A DNA stretch of 64,000 nt from Microlunatus panaciterrae (GCF_016907535.1 NZ_JAFBCF010000001.1:682001-746000), one strand, 5' to 3'; shown: positions 26,335 through 35,458, numbered from the stretch's first letter. Made by a program: numbers and translations. Notes: generated by a model from the letters alone, not told the origin.

Positions 26335-28197
26335 TCAGTTCAGGCGGTAGAGGACGCGAGCCCAGTGGGAGCCGACCGGAACCCGGGCCCGGTCGTCCAT
26401 AACGTCGACCGACCAGCTCTCGCGCGGATCGAAAGCCCCTGCGAGCAGATCGGTCCACACCCCCGGCGTCGGGACCGGAACGTCGACACTCTGGTCGTCA
26501 TCACCGAAGTTGAGCACCACCACCACGTTCTCCGTCCGTCCGCCGACAAGCGCCGCCCAGCGGTGGTAGATCACCAGCTGACGCTCCTCGTCCACTCCCA
26601 CACCGACCGGGTCGAAGCGCGTCTGCCACTCCTCCCAGACCGCCGGGAACATCTGCGCCGAGCGCAGTGCCGGGTGGTCGCGCCGAAGGGTCGCCATCCG
26701 GCGATGCAGGGCAGTCAGGCTGCGCCCGATCGGGTCGTAGCGTCGCCGCCACCGCAGCGGCCGGCTGCTCACCCGGCGACCGGTGTTGTGGTCGTCCTCG
26801 GGCAGGAAGTGCTCCTCACCGAACTCCTGCCCGTTGTGCAGCAGCGGCATCGCCGTCGAGGTGTAGAGCGCGACGACGAAGGGTTGCAGCTTCCACCACC
26901 CGCCCACCGCGCCGGTGTTGTCATGCGCTCCGGACTGCCACGCCGCGTGGGAGTGATCATGGTTGCTGAGGTAGAGCGTCGGTACCTTCCCGTCGGCCAG
27001 GAACCGCCGGTTGTTCAGGGCGCCGAGCAGCCGGGAGGTGATCCGACCGTTCCACAGCCCGTCGAAGCAGGCGGCGTACAGCGAGTTGTCCCAGAAGCTG
27101 GTGGCCGCCGTCTGGTTGGTCACCCGTGCCGCCGACAGGTCGATGTGCTCCAGGCTCAGCGAGAAGTTGCGCTCGCGTCGGTCCAGCGCATGCTGCTCGA
27201 CGTAACTCAGCAGCTCGGGCAGCCCTCGCACGTCACCGGCGACGAAGTAGTTCACCGTGTTGTCGAGGCGGATGCCGTCGATGCCGAACTCGTCCATCCA
27301 GTAGCGGCAGACCTCCGCGACCAGCTCGTTCGTGCAGTCGTTGGCGAAGTCCAGATCCTGCAGTCCCGGAAAGCTGCCGCCGAAGGGACCGGCGGTGAAC
27401 GGACACTGCTGCGGGTCCCGGTAGAGCTGCTGGTAGGGGAAGTCCCGGCTGACATGGTTGAAGACACCGTCCATGATCACGTGGATGCCCCGTTGATGGC
27501 AGGCGCTGACCAGCTGCTTCAGTCGAGACAGCTTCTCGGACGGCTGATCCAGGTCATTGGCATACCTCGTCTCGACGGCGAAGTACTGGAACGGCTCGTA
27601 GCCCCAGTCGAACGAGCGGTTCTTCCACGCCGTCCAGGGCATGAACAGGATCGCGTTGATGCCGAGGTCGACCAGCTCATCGAGACGATCCACGACGGCA
27701 TCCAGTGGTGCCCTGGCGCCGCGGTATTCAGCCGTGAAGTCGTCGATCATCAGCTCGTACTGGTTCAGCTCGGTCAGCGGCAGACGGCCACCCGCCAGTG
27801 GCGCCACCGCATTGTCGGCTGCGCTGGTGCCACCGACGACGATGCCGGAGTTCTGGTCGCTCAGTCCGCCGTAGCGGGCGCACGGGTCGGTCACGTACCG
27901 CGGCGGCAGGCCGGCGAACTCGACCACGTACTTGTACTCGTAGAAGCCGGCCCGCAAGGGCGCCGAGGTCTGCCCGACCCAGAAGTCGCCGCCACCCGCA
28001 CGCGGCTGCCGCGCCATCTCGACGCCGTCAACCGGCGCCCAGTTGGTGCCCCCCAGCTGGTCGAGGAAGTCCCCCACCGCGCGGATCGTCGACACCTGCG
28101 GGTCGAAGCCGGCCGGAAAGAAGATGCGGAACTCCACGACTCCGTGGTCTGGATCGTCGCCGACCTGCCACGCACCGCACCGCTCGGTCATGTACAT
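26335..28197 (-). CDS. GH13-family alpha-glucan hydrolase/branching-type enzyme
   Basis: About 620 residues. An N-terminal CBM48-like sandwich (about 10-110, with FYEYKYVVEF) is followed by an alpha-amylase barrel. GH13 regions visible: DGVFNHV, GIRLDN (nucleophile Asp), SLEHID (acid/base Glu) and SNHDHS (His-Asp). A C-terminal beta domain ends the protein. The ATG at 28,197 has GGGAG upstream; the frame continues further upstream without a site. The precise specificity cannot be read. It is convergent with the polyol dehydrogenase. Confidence 0.87.
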   Translation of the reverse strand: MYMTERCGAWQVGDDPDHGVVEFRIFFPAGFDPQVSTIRAVGDFLDQLGGTNWAPVDGVEMARQPRAGGGDFWVGQTSAPLRAGFYEYKYVVEFAGLPPRYVTDPCARYGGLSDQNSGIVVGGTSAADNAVAPLAGGRLPLTELNQYELMIDDFTAEYRGARAPLDAVVDRLDELVDLGINAILFMPWTAWKNRSFDWGYEPFQYFAVETRYANDLDQPSEKLSRLKQLVSACHQRGIHVIMDGVFNHVSRDFPYQQLYRDPQQCPFTAGPFGGSFPGLQDLDFANDCTNELVAEVCRYWMDEFGIDGIRLDNTVNYFVAGDVRGLPELLSYVEQHALDRRERNFSLSLEHIDLSAARVTNQTAATSFWDNSLYAACFDGLWNGRITSRLLGALNNRRFLADGKVPTLYLSNHDHSHAAWQSGAHDNTGAVGGWWKLQPFVVALYTSTAMPLLHNGQEFGEEHFLPEDDHNTGRRVSSRPLRWRRRYDPIGRSLTALHRRMATLRRDHPALRSAQMFPAVWEEWQTRFDPVGVGVDEERQLVIYHRWAALVGGRTENVVVVLNFGDDDQSVDVPVPTPGVWTDLLAGAFDPRESWSVDVMDDRARVPVGSHWARVLYRLN

Positions 28198-28362
28198 GAG
28201 CTCTCCCGGAGATCGACGAACGGTCACTGGTCCTCGGCTCGGACGGATTCCGACCAGCCTCCTCGAAAGAGGCGTGGTGGCGGCGGGGAGATACCTCAGA
28301 CGGGTAGATTCCGCAGCAGCGGGATCGGACTGACCTGCCCAGACTCTCCGGAAGGACGCTCG

Positions 28363-29184
28363 ATGACGACGCCACACCCCACCACGTCCGGGCGTCCAGA
28401 GAAGGACGGGCAGCTCGAGCGGCGGTCCGGGTCGAGCGCCGCCGACCGCAGCTGGCGGGCCTCGTTGCGATCCCGACTGGTCGAGGAGCACACCCATCGG
28501 GCAAAGGTGAAGCGGGCACTCTGGGCAGCCGGAGTGGTGTTGACCATCAGCGGCCTGGCCTGGTTCTTCTTCGTCCTGTGGGGGGTGCTCAGCCAGGCCG
28601 GTCCGGCGAGAGTGGACGAGCCGGTCCTGTCGTGGATGGTCGCCCACCGGACCGCAGCGCTCACCGTCTTCATGTCAGTGGTCGCCACCGTCTTCGGGCC
28701 GGTCGGGATGCCGCTCATCGTGCTCGGAGTCCTGCTGCTGTGCCTGTGGAAGGCGGAGTATCTGTGGCGGCCCCTCCTGCTGGCCTGCGCCATGACGTCC
28801 GGGGTGCTGATCACCCAGATCATCACGCATCTGGTCGGTCGGCATCGACCGCCGTCCAACCTGATGCTGATGGGTGTCGACCACACCTACTCGTTCCCGT
28901 CCGGCCACGCCGTCGGCGCCGGCGACTTCTTCCTGGTCGGCACGTACCTGATCGCCTCACGCAGCTGGTCGCTGATACGCACCACGCTGGCTGTACTGGT
29001 CGGTGTGCTGGCGATCAGCCTGGTCGACGTCAGCCGGCTCTACCTCGGCTACCACTGGACCACCGACCTCGCCGCCTCTGCCGGCATCTCGGTAGCCATG
29101 CTGGGCATCGTGATCCTGGTCGACCTGTGGCGTCCCATCCGAACGAAGTCCGAAGACCTCGACCGACACTCGCCCGCCCCCTGA
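28363..29184 (+). CDS. PAP2-family membrane phosphatase
   Basis: 273 residues, charged N-terminal tail then about six helices. The phosphatase motifs are GRHRPPS, SFPSGHAVGA and SRLYLGYHWTTD, matching KX6RP, PSGH and SRX5HXXXD. It probably removes phosphate from a lipid phosphate such as phosphatidate or a polyprenyl diphosphate. GGAAGGA precedes the ATG at 28,363. The stop codon lies inside the first unit of a 10-bp tandem repeat. Confidence 0.9.
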   Translation: MTTPHPTTSGRPEKDGQLERRSGSSAADRSWRASLRSRLVEEHTHRAKVKRALWAAGVVLTISGLAWFFFVLWGVLSQAGPARVDEPVLSWMVAHRTAALTVFMSVVATVFGPVGMPLIVLGVLLLCLWKAEYLWRPLLLACAMTSGVLITQIITHLVGRHRPPSNLMLMGVDHTYSFPSGHAVGAGDFFLVGTYLIASRSWSLIRTTLAVLVGVLAISLVDVSRLYLGYHWTTDLAASAGISVAMLGIVILVDLWRPIRTKSEDLDRHSPAP

Positions 29185-29250
29185 CGCGCCCCGACGCGCC
29201 CCGACGCGCCCCGACGCGCCCCGACGCGTCCTGACGCGTCCTGACGCGTC
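29181..29250. repeat. 10-bp tandem repeat (C/T-TGACGCG type), seven units
   Basis: Seven consecutive decamers of the form C(C/T)GACGCG(C/T)C. The first unit contains the TGA stop of the PAP2 gene. The change from the C-rich to the T-containing unit form occurs within the array. A likely replication-slippage product. Confidence 0.85.
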
Positions 29251-29412
29251 CTGAGCCTGTCGAAGGAGCCTGTCGAAGGAGCCTGTCGAAGGGCCGCTCT
29301 TCGACAAGCTCAGAGCGCGGATGTCCTGAGCGAAGGGCCGCTCTTCGACAAGCTCAGAGCGCGGATGTCCTGAGCGAGGAGCCGCTCTTCGACAAGCTCA
29401 GAGCGCGGACAT
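29251..29412. repeat. CTTCGACAAGCTCAGAG / CCTGTCGAAGG repeat cluster
   Basis: Three CCTGTCGAAGG copies (29,255-29,293) followed by three copies of a unit of about 48 bases, each containing CTCTTCGACAAGCTCAGAGCGCGG and then ATGTCCTGAGCG or a close form. Same family as the repeats at 653-744 and 1305-1402. They fill the gap between the PAP2 gene and the convergent glycosyltransferase. Confidence 0.8.
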
Positions 29413-29434
29413 CCTGACGGAGGGGCGAGCGACC

Positions 29435-30874
29435 TCAGACCCGATCCGGGGCGGAGAACGCGGACAGCAGCTCGCCGAACTGGATCAGGTGAAGGTCGCC
29501 GATGAAGCGGTCCTGCACATGGGCACGGGCGGCGCTGCCCATTGCGGCGCACTGCCGATCGTCCGGCAGCAGGTCGGCGAGGTGCTTGGCGAAAGCGTCC
29601 ACATCTTGGGGGTCGTCGAGCAGCAGGCCGTCCTGGCCATCGGTGATCTGGTCGCAGATGCCGCCGACGGCTGACGCGATCACCGGTCGGGCCTTCCACA
29701 TGGCCTCGGTGACCGTCAGGCCAAACCCCTCTGCCAGGCTCTTCTGCACGACGACGCGCGCCTGACGTTGGATCGCATTGACCAGGTGGGCATTCTCGTC
29801 AACGTCGTCCATCGGCAACCGGACCAGGTGACACCGCTTGCGCGCCGCCTCCGGCAGCCGCCACCACTCCGCCTCGCATTCGGACAACACCTCGGCACCC
29901 TCTGGGTCATCAGTGACGCCTTCCCCGGCTGGGCCGACCAACATCAGGTGGGTGTCGTCGGGCATCTCGCCCAGGTGCTCGGCGAACCCGCGCAGCACCC
30001 CGACCATGTCCTTCAGCCGGTCCCACCGGCTGACCTGCACCACCAGCCGTGCCTCCAACGGCGGCGGCGGGTTGCCGTTCAAGATCAGGTGGGGATGCTC
30101 ACGCACCAGGCCGACCGTCCCATCGCGACGGATGAATGACAGGTCACCCGGCGGTGAGGTGTCTGCGGTGACCAGACCGGCGCGGTGCAGGACGGCACGC
30201 ACGCGGTGCGGGGCGAGATCGCTGTTCTTGGTCGAGAAGGGATCGATCGACGGCGGTATCACCCGCATCCGTTCCATCGGAACCCAGTCCGGGCAGTAGC
30301 TCTTGCGGGAGAAGATGAAGCCCTCGGCCACATCCAGGTACGGACGGAGGAAGAGCCACGCCTGCTGGGTCATCTCATTGCTGGTGTCACACCCGATGTG
30401 GCACCGCCAGACGACATGGGCGCCGGCATCCTGCAGTCCGCTCAGCAGACCGGCAGGCTGAGGGTCGTGCAGCAGGACGATGTCTTCGGGTCCGACCAGC
30501 CGCCGCAGCTCGGCCAGGTTGGCCGCTGACACCTCCTCAAAGATGCTGCGCTCGGCATCACCCAGCGGACCACCGTCGCCGGGGTAGCCATGCAGGTTGT
30601 TGTGCAGTCGTTTGGTGATCGTGAAGAACTCCGGCGTCCCGTCCAGGGCCAGCCACCGGGTGTCCACCCCCGCTCCACGACCGTACGCCAGCAACGTCGT
30701 CAACATCTCTGCCACCCCGCCGCCCTTGGCGGTGGCGTTGACGTGCCACATGACGCGCCCCGAGAAGTCGATCCGGGCCCGCTCCGCCGCCATAGCCAGG
30801 TGCAACGCCCGCACCGGCGCAAGCAACGAGGCAAGGCGATCAAGACTGATCGGATGCACGTCCACGTGCTGCAT
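29435..30874 (-). CDS. GT4 glycosyltransferase, trehalose synthase (TreT)-like
   Basis: About 479 residues of the GT-B fold. An N-terminal domain has VMWHVNATAKGGGVAEML; a C-terminal domain has VVQVSRWDRLKDM and the donor-site ESLAEGFGLTVTEAMWKARPVIAS-type EX7E region. This is the arrangement of TreT-like trehalose glycosyltransferring synthases, which join NDP-glucose and glucose. GGAGG sits one base before the ATG at 30,874, too close; the in-frame GTG at 30,865 has better spacing and may be the true start. Confidence 0.82.
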   Translation of the reverse strand: MQHVDVHPISLDRLASLLAPVRALHLAMAAERARIDFSGRVMWHVNATAKGGGVAEMLTTLLAYGRGAGVDTRWLALDGTPEFFTITKRLHNNLHGYPGDGGPLGDAERSIFEEVSAANLAELRRLVGPEDIVLLHDPQPAGLLSGLQDAGAHVVWRCHIGCDTSNEMTQQAWLFLRPYLDVAEGFIFSRKSYCPDWVPMERMRVIPPSIDPFSTKNSDLAPHRVRAVLHRAGLVTADTSPPGDLSFIRRDGTVGLVREHPHLILNGNPPPPLEARLVVQVSRWDRLKDMVGVLRGFAEHLGEMPDDTHLMLVGPAGEGVTDDPEGAEVLSECEAEWWRLPEAARKRCHLVRLPMDDVDENAHLVNAIQRQARVVVQKSLAEGFGLTVTEAMWKARPVIASAVGGICDQITDGQDGLLLDDPQDVDAFAKHLADLLPDDRQCAAMGSAARAHVQDRFIGDLHLIQFGELLSAFSAPDRV

Positions 30875-31057
30875 ACCTCCATCATGCAGCAGGGCGGACC
30901 CGTGCGGTGAGGTCACAACGTCCAGGGAGGACCAAAGTCCCGACACCGACGGGGCGGACGGCTCTGACCGGCCCACGCCCGCGGGCGGACAGTGAGACAT
31001 AGCGTGCGAGCAGAGTTGCTGGCCGCCACATCAGGAGGCTCCAGTGCCCAGTCGATC

Positions 31058-31204
31058 ATGGCCACGATGAACGCCGCAGCGGACTATCTGGGCTGGGGTT
31101 GGCTCTCCATCTCGCTCCCCAACCTCATCGTCATTGCGACGATGATCATCATCTTCGTGTTGGCGATCCCGCTCCCCTTCCTGAAGGGAGGCGAGGAAGC
31201 ATGA
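31058..31204 (+). CDS. Small membrane protein preceding cytochrome b
   Basis: About 48 residues with one hydrophobic helix (NLIVIATMIIIFVLAIPLPF) and an acidic end. Its stop overlaps the cytochrome b start (ATGA). Probably an accessory subunit. The start at the ATG at 31,058 is uncertain because the AGGAGG lies about 19 bases upstream. Confidence 0.6.
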   Translation: MATMNAAADYLGWGWLSISLPNLIVIATMIIIFVLAIPLPFLKGGEEA

Positions 31205-31887
31205 CCACGACTCGTGAACCTGCCGTGGCCGAGCACGCCGACGAGTCACGCCCGTGGACCGCTCGGCTCCGACGCTCCTGGATGTCGACGCTTCCTCCGG
31301 ACAAGTTGCTGCCGGATCGCCAACCGGCCTACGTGGCTTCGTGGATCTACGTCTTCGGTGTGCTGACCCTGGCTGCGTTTCTGGTCATCCTGGCCTCTGG
31401 ACTCGTCCTGGCCTTCGCCGGACCGGCCTGGTACCACACGTCAGCACTGGGCGAGTTCACCAACAGTCTGCACTTCTGGGGCGTACAGCTGTTCTTCATC
31501 TTCATGGTCGTCCATCTCTGGGGGAAGTTCTGGATGGCCGCCTGGCGTGGGCACCGGGCACTCACCTGGATGACCGGTGTCGTGGCCTTCCTCGCCTCCC
31601 TGGGGACCGCCTTCACCGGCTATCTGGTGCAGACGAACTTCGACTCGCAGTGGATCTCGTTCGAGGCCAAGGACGGCCTCAACGCCGTCGGCATCGGAGC
31701 CTTCTTCAACGTCACCAATCTCGGGCAGATGATGCTGCTCCATGCCTGCCTGCTGCCGCTGGCTGTCGGCATCATCGTGGTGTGGCATGTGCTGTTGGTA
31801 CGACGGCACGGCGTCGTACCGCCGTTGGATGCCACCTCCCCCGCAACGACCTCTGACGACCAACTCGGAACTGCGGCCGGATCATGA
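31201..31887 (+). CDS. Cytochrome b (b6-type) subunit
   Basis: 228 residues with four core helices. Haem His pairs are seen in LHFWGVQLFFIFMVVH (13 residues between) and LHACLLPLAVGIIVVWH (14 residues between); the latter spacing is the b6 rather than the mitochondrial type. It resembles the N-terminal half of QcrB/PetB. No Rieske or cytochrome c gene is visible nearby. It overlaps the next gene by four bases. Confidence 0.87.
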   Translation: MTTTREPAVAEHADESRPWTARLRRSWMSTLPPDKLLPDRQPAYVASWIYVFGVLTLAAFLVILASGLVLAFAGPAWYHTSALGEFTNSLHFWGVQLFFIFMVVHLWGKFWMAAWRGHRALTWMTGVVAFLASLGTAFTGYLVQTNFDSQWISFEAKDGLNAVGIGAFFNVTNLGQMMLLHACLLPLAVGIIVVWHVLLVRRHGVVPPLDATSPATTSDDQLGTAAGS

Positions 31888-33218
31888 ACGCGCAGCGGGC
31901 GAAGGCGACCGACATCTCCGCGCAGGAGTGGTCCGGCCCCTGGCGACGCTATGACATCCTCAAAGAGGGAGTCGTCGCCGTCATCATCGTCAGTGTCCTC
32001 TCGGTGCTGATGGCCGGGCTGTTCCGTTCGCCCGACGAGCCCTCGCTCACGCTCAAGGGCTGGGCGACCAGCAACTCGAGCAACTTCTATGCGACCACGG
32101 TCCAGGAGCTCGCGGGCACCAGCGAGTCGGCCGGATATGGTCCCCCCTACAACAGCGCAGGAACCGGAATCTCGGTCGGACCGCTTGCGCCGCAACAGTG
32201 GTTCGGCATCACCCATCCGGTCAACCCCGCTGTCGACTTCGTGATCACGCCGCTGCAGAGCCAGACGCAGAACGCTGCCATCCAGGCGGCGCTCAAGGTG
32301 TGGACCAGTGCCAGCCCGGACCAGCAGAGCGCCTGGGCAGGCAGCTATGACACAGCGCTCACGAACGCCGACGACGATCCTGGGAAGGTGCCCTCCGGCA
32401 ACTACGGTCCGGTTCCGCAGATCGCCAAGGGCCTGACGGAGATGGCCGCGGCCGGCGCCCTGGACGGCGTCCTGATGGCAGGGAGCAACTTCTACCAGAC
32501 CGACGTCACCAAGCAGATCCTGTTCCTGGGTGACGGCTCCTATCTCGACGACGCCGCGACGGCGGCGCATCTGCAGGGCAACACCTGGGGAATGATGAAC
32601 GAGACCGGCAGCTATCCCGGCCAGGCGTGGCTCTGGCTCTACTCGTTCTGGTATCAGATCCCACAGTTCAACTCGGACAATCCTGACGACTACCTCACCA
32701 ACCGGGCCGATGCGATCATCTTCTACGTGATGGCGCTGTTATCGCTCGGGCTGGTGCTGGTCCCTGTGATTCCAGTGCTGAGATCCATCCCCCGCTGGAT
32801 TCCGGTGCACCGCCTGATCTGGCGTGACTATTACCGCCGCCGGCTCCACCCGCAGCCCCACCCCTGTCTTCACTCCACCGGCGGGCGGCCCCGGGACGCC
32901 TTGAGCTGTGAGCGCGCCTTCTTGGATCGGAGGCGTTGTTCGACCGAACCCCGGGTGGGTTTCGTCGCCCGGCGCCGTCGGGGTGGAGCTGCGATGGCCT
33001 GTCGGAGTCGCTCCGCCAGCCGCCGCCGGGCCGCCTCACGGTTGCGCAGCTGCGACCGGTACTCCGATGCGGTGATCATCAGCACCCCACCGACGAGGTG
33101 CGGTTGGAGCCGGTCGACCACTCGGTCACGAAGCGTGGGAGAGAGCAGGGCAAGGCTGGCCGAGGTCGCCGGTGACCAGGACAGCGTCACTCTGCTGTCT
33201 GTGGTGTTCACCCCCTGA
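31884..33218 (+). CDS. Membrane protein linked to cytochrome b, runs antisense through arfB
   Basis: A helix near residue 30, a long extracytoplasmic region (about 50-270) and a second helix near 275-298 followed by a basic tail (HRLIWRDYYRRR, ends about 320). There is no CXXCH motif. Its partnership with the cytochrome b is inferred from the four-base overlap. Beyond residue 320 the frame has no stop for another 380 bases and crosses the whole 3' two-thirds of arfB in antisense; that part has the compositional look of a shadow. The natural stop may have been lost. Confidence 0.65.
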   Translation: MNAQRAKATDISAQEWSGPWRRYDILKEGVVAVIIVSVLSVLMAGLFRSPDEPSLTLKGWATSNSSNFYATTVQELAGTSESAGYGPPYNSAGTGISVGPLAPQQWFGITHPVNPAVDFVITPLQSQTQNAAIQAALKVWTSASPDQQSAWAGSYDTALTNADDDPGKVPSGNYGPVPQIAKGLTEMAAAGALDGVLMAGSNFYQTDVTKQILFLGDGSYLDDAATAAHLQGNTWGMMNETGSYPGQAWLWLYSFWYQIPQFNSDNPDDYLTNRADAIIFYVMALLSLGLVLVPVIPVLRSIPRWIPVHRLIWRDYYRRRLHPQPHPCLHSTGGRPRDALSCERAFLDRRRCSTEPRVGFVARRRRGGAAMACRSRSASRRRAASRLRSCDRYSDAVIISTPPTRCGWSRSTTRSRSVGESRARLAEVAGDQDSVTLLSVVFTP

Positions 33219-33346
33219 CCACCGGGGCCCGAGGAGCGGGAGAACCGCCAATGCAGCTCCTCGGGCGCGATGCTGAGCACATCACTGATCCGTAGCGGCG
33301 CGTCGACCCGGCCAGGGCCGGCCGGCGCGTGGTCAGACTGAGTCAT
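32870..33346 (-). CDS. arfB: Alternative ribosome-rescue factor ArfB (peptidyl-tRNA hydrolase)
   Basis: 158 residues with the GGQ motif in SSGPGGQGVNTTDSRV, the conserved strand-helix after it and a very basic C-terminal tail (RRRRATKPTRGSVEQR) that enters the empty mRNA channel. It releases peptide from stalled ribosomes lacking a stop codon. The ATG at 33,346 (MTQSDHAP) is favoured over an upstream in-frame start at 33,403. Convergent with the cytochrome-linked gene, which overlaps it by 349 bases. Confidence 0.93.
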   Translation of the reverse strand: MTQSDHAPAGPGRVDAPLRISDVLSIAPEELHWRFSRSSGPGGQGVNTTDSRVTLSWSPATSASLALLSPTLRDRVVDRLQPHLVGGVLMITASEYRSQLRNREAARRRLAERLRQAIAAPPRRRRATKPTRGSVEQRLRSKKARSQLKASRGRPPVE

Positions 33347-33442
33347 GACAGACCAGTCTGGCGCACGATCCACTCGCGTACGATGGAATCGCCTTTCGCC
33401 CATCGGCCGTAGCGGAGGCCAACGGGGGAGGAGGCGGCCAGA

Positions 33443-34582
33443 TTGTCCCTGACTGGTTGGGCCTTCCTGACCCTCGTTGCGGTGGCCGCCCTAGCTGCCT
33501 TCGTCCTGCTGGTGGCCGTGTGGCCGTCCCTGTCCGGGCCCAAGCCGACCAAGATCGCCGCGCGCGCCGGACTGCTGCTCATGGTGAATGTCCTGGTGTT
33601 GTTCATGGTCACCACACAGGTCAACGCCCAGTTCCTGTTCGTCGCCGACTGGAAGGATCTTCAAGGGGTTCTCGGGGGGCGGGTCACCGCCACGGCCTTG
33701 CATCGGGGAACCAGCGCGTCCCGAGCGGCCGGCACCAGAGTCCGCGGCAAGGCGGCCTCGGCGGGCCAGCAGTTGCCCACGCTGCCCAAGAGCGCCACCG
33801 GGGAGCTTTCGTTCACGGTCAAAGGTCCGTTGAGCGGCGTCACTGGGACGGTCGTGGTGAAGCTCCCTCCCGGCTACACCGATCCGGCTTCAGCGTCGGT
33901 CCGTTATCCCGTGCTGGAGACCTTCCACGGCTATCCCGGGCAGCCACGTCAGTGGCTCCGCTCCATGAGCCTGGCGGACGTCATGGCTCAACAGGTGATC
34001 ATGAGAAGAATGCGTCCGGCGCTGATCGTCTCCCCGCAGGTCGAGGTCCCCCCAGGAGTGGACACCGAGTGCGTGAACGGACAGCAGGGGCTACCGCAGC
34101 TGGAGACCTGGTTGGCCGAGGACGTCCCCAACTGGGTCACGCACACCTTCCGGGTTGAGACGGATCGTCGGTCGTGGGCCACGATCGGCCTGTCGGCCGG
34201 TGGGTGGTGTGCCGCGATGGTGGCGATGCTGCACCCCGCCCAGTACTCGGCCGCGATCGTGATGGGCGGCTATTTCCGGCCCGAGTTCGGCGCGGCCTAC
34301 GAGCCCTACCCGCCGGGCAGCCCCTTGGCGTCGCGCTACAACCTGGTGAGCCTCACCCGCCGCTCGCCGCCTCCGGTCGCGCTCTGGCTGGAGACCTCGC
34401 ATACGGACTCCGTCTCCTACGGATCCAGCGCCGCCCTGCTCCGGGCGGCGAAACCGCCGCTGGCCGTCAACGCCACGGTCCTTCGGCACGCCGGACATCG
34501 GATCAGCCTCTGGCAGAACCTGCTGCCCGGGAGCCTGACCTGGTTGGGCGCCAACATCTCTGGTTTCCGATCGCTCAAGTGA
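33443..34582 (+). CDS. Membrane-anchored alpha/beta-hydrolase, esterase/mycolyltransferase-like
   Basis: 379 residues. Two hydrophobic segments (about 3-27 and 43-62), then an alpha/beta-hydrolase domain with LETFHGYPG (oxyanion region), the nucleophile elbow GLSAGG and a late His (AGHRISLW). It resembles the esterase-D/antigen-85-like group. The start is a TTG with GGAGGAGG eight bases upstream. Probably acts outside the membrane; substrate unknown. Confidence 0.82.
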   Translation: MSLTGWAFLTLVAVAALAAFVLLVAVWPSLSGPKPTKIAARAGLLLMVNVLVLFMVTTQVNAQFLFVADWKDLQGVLGGRVTATALHRGTSASRAAGTRVRGKAASAGQQLPTLPKSATGELSFTVKGPLSGVTGTVVVKLPPGYTDPASASVRYPVLETFHGYPGQPRQWLRSMSLADVMAQQVIMRRMRPALIVSPQVEVPPGVDTECVNGQQGLPQLETWLAEDVPNWVTHTFRVETDRRSWATIGLSAGGWCAAMVAMLHPAQYSAAIVMGGYFRPEFGAAYEPYPPGSPLASRYNLVSLTRRSPPPVALWLETSHTDSVSYGSSAALLRAAKPPLAVNATVLRHAGHRISLWQNLLPGSLTWLGANISGFRSLK

Positions 34583-34634
34583 CGATCGTCGGTGATCACG
34601 TACGCACAGCTGCGTCGGAGCACAGGACGGGCGG

Positions 34635-35030
34635 TCAGGCGGCGTTGGTGTCGGGCTGATGGATGCCGAAGGTGTTGCCTTCGGTGTCGAGGTAGTAGCC
34701 CTGCCACGCCATCCCGGTGAGCGCCATCTTCGGCAGCGCCACCTGTCCCCCGGCGTCAAGGATGCGCCGCTCTGTCTGGTCGTAGTCCTCGACACCCACC
34801 GTGCAGACGAACGCATTGGTTCCCTGGCCCGGAGCGGGCGCCGGGGCCGGCCGTTGCTGCAGACCGCCATTGATGCCGGGCTGATCTTCCGGGCCGGTCA
34901 TGATCCCCCAGTAGGTCGACCCGGTGATGGGTCCCCAGTCCTCGAATCCCCAGTCGAAAACCGCGGTGTAGAACGCCTTGGCGCGTTCCACGTCATCGGC
35001 CTGGATCTCGAAATGCAGGACACGGGACAT
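34635..35030 (-). CDS. VOC-family (glyoxalase/dioxygenase-like) protein
   Basis: 131 residues with paired beta-alpha-beta-beta-beta modules: FEIQADDVERAKAFYTAVFDWGFE at the start and GYYLDTEGNTFGIHQPD at the end, with Glu/His candidates for a metal site. GAGGAGG lies seven bases before the ATG at 35,030. Substrate unknown. Confidence 0.88.
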   Translation of the reverse strand: MSRVLHFEIQADDVERAKAFYTAVFDWGFEDWGPITGSTYWGIMTGPEDQPGINGGLQQRPAPAPAPGQGTNAFVCTVGVEDYDQTERRILDAGGQVALPKMALTGMAWQGYYLDTEGNTFGIHQPDTNAA

Positions 35031-35120
35031 GGCTACCTCCTCGTTGGGGGCCGGGAAGTCCATCCTCGCAAAGGTGACGTACAACCGGAAGAGTTCGCCT
35101 CCGACTGGGATGATCGAACT

Positions 35121-35456
35121 GTGCCAACAGAACCGCGCATGATCTCCTTGGGCTTCGGCAAGTTTGCCCGCGCTGACAAGATCTTCGCCCTGGAACCGTT
35201 GCTGGGCGACGAGCGCGGTGACGGACGCCGGACCCGGGTGTGGGTGGAAGGCATCAGTCACCCCGTCATCGCTTCACGCACCGAGCAGACGATCCTGCGT
35301 GACATGGGCCAGGACGTCGCAGCGGATGCTCCCCTGGTCGACGAGGCCATCGACCTCGCCTCGCGGCTCGCGGCCGCCGCAGACGCCGGCCGGGTCGACC
35401 TGAGCGACCTCGGACGGCGGGCACGGCGCCTGCTTGCTGCGACCACCCGCGACTGA
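35121..35456 (+). CDS. RemA-like (DUF370-type) protein
   Basis: 111 residues. The first 60 (MISLGFGKFARADKIFALE..., RRTRVWVEGISHPVIASRTEQTIL) match the RemA/DUF370 pattern, where GFG and RRTR contact DNA. A helical C-terminal extension (about 65-111) is not part of Bacillus RemA. The GTG at 35,121 or the ATG at 35,139 could be the start; neither has a strong ribosome site. RemA proteins form DNA-wrapping oligomers in Bacillus biofilm control; the role here is unknown. Confidence 0.75.
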   Translation: MPTEPRMISLGFGKFARADKIFALEPLLGDERGDGRRTRVWVEGISHPVIASRTEQTILRDMGQDVAADAPLVDEAIDLASRLAAAADAGRVDLSDLGRRARRLLAATTRD

Positions 35457-35458
35457 TC

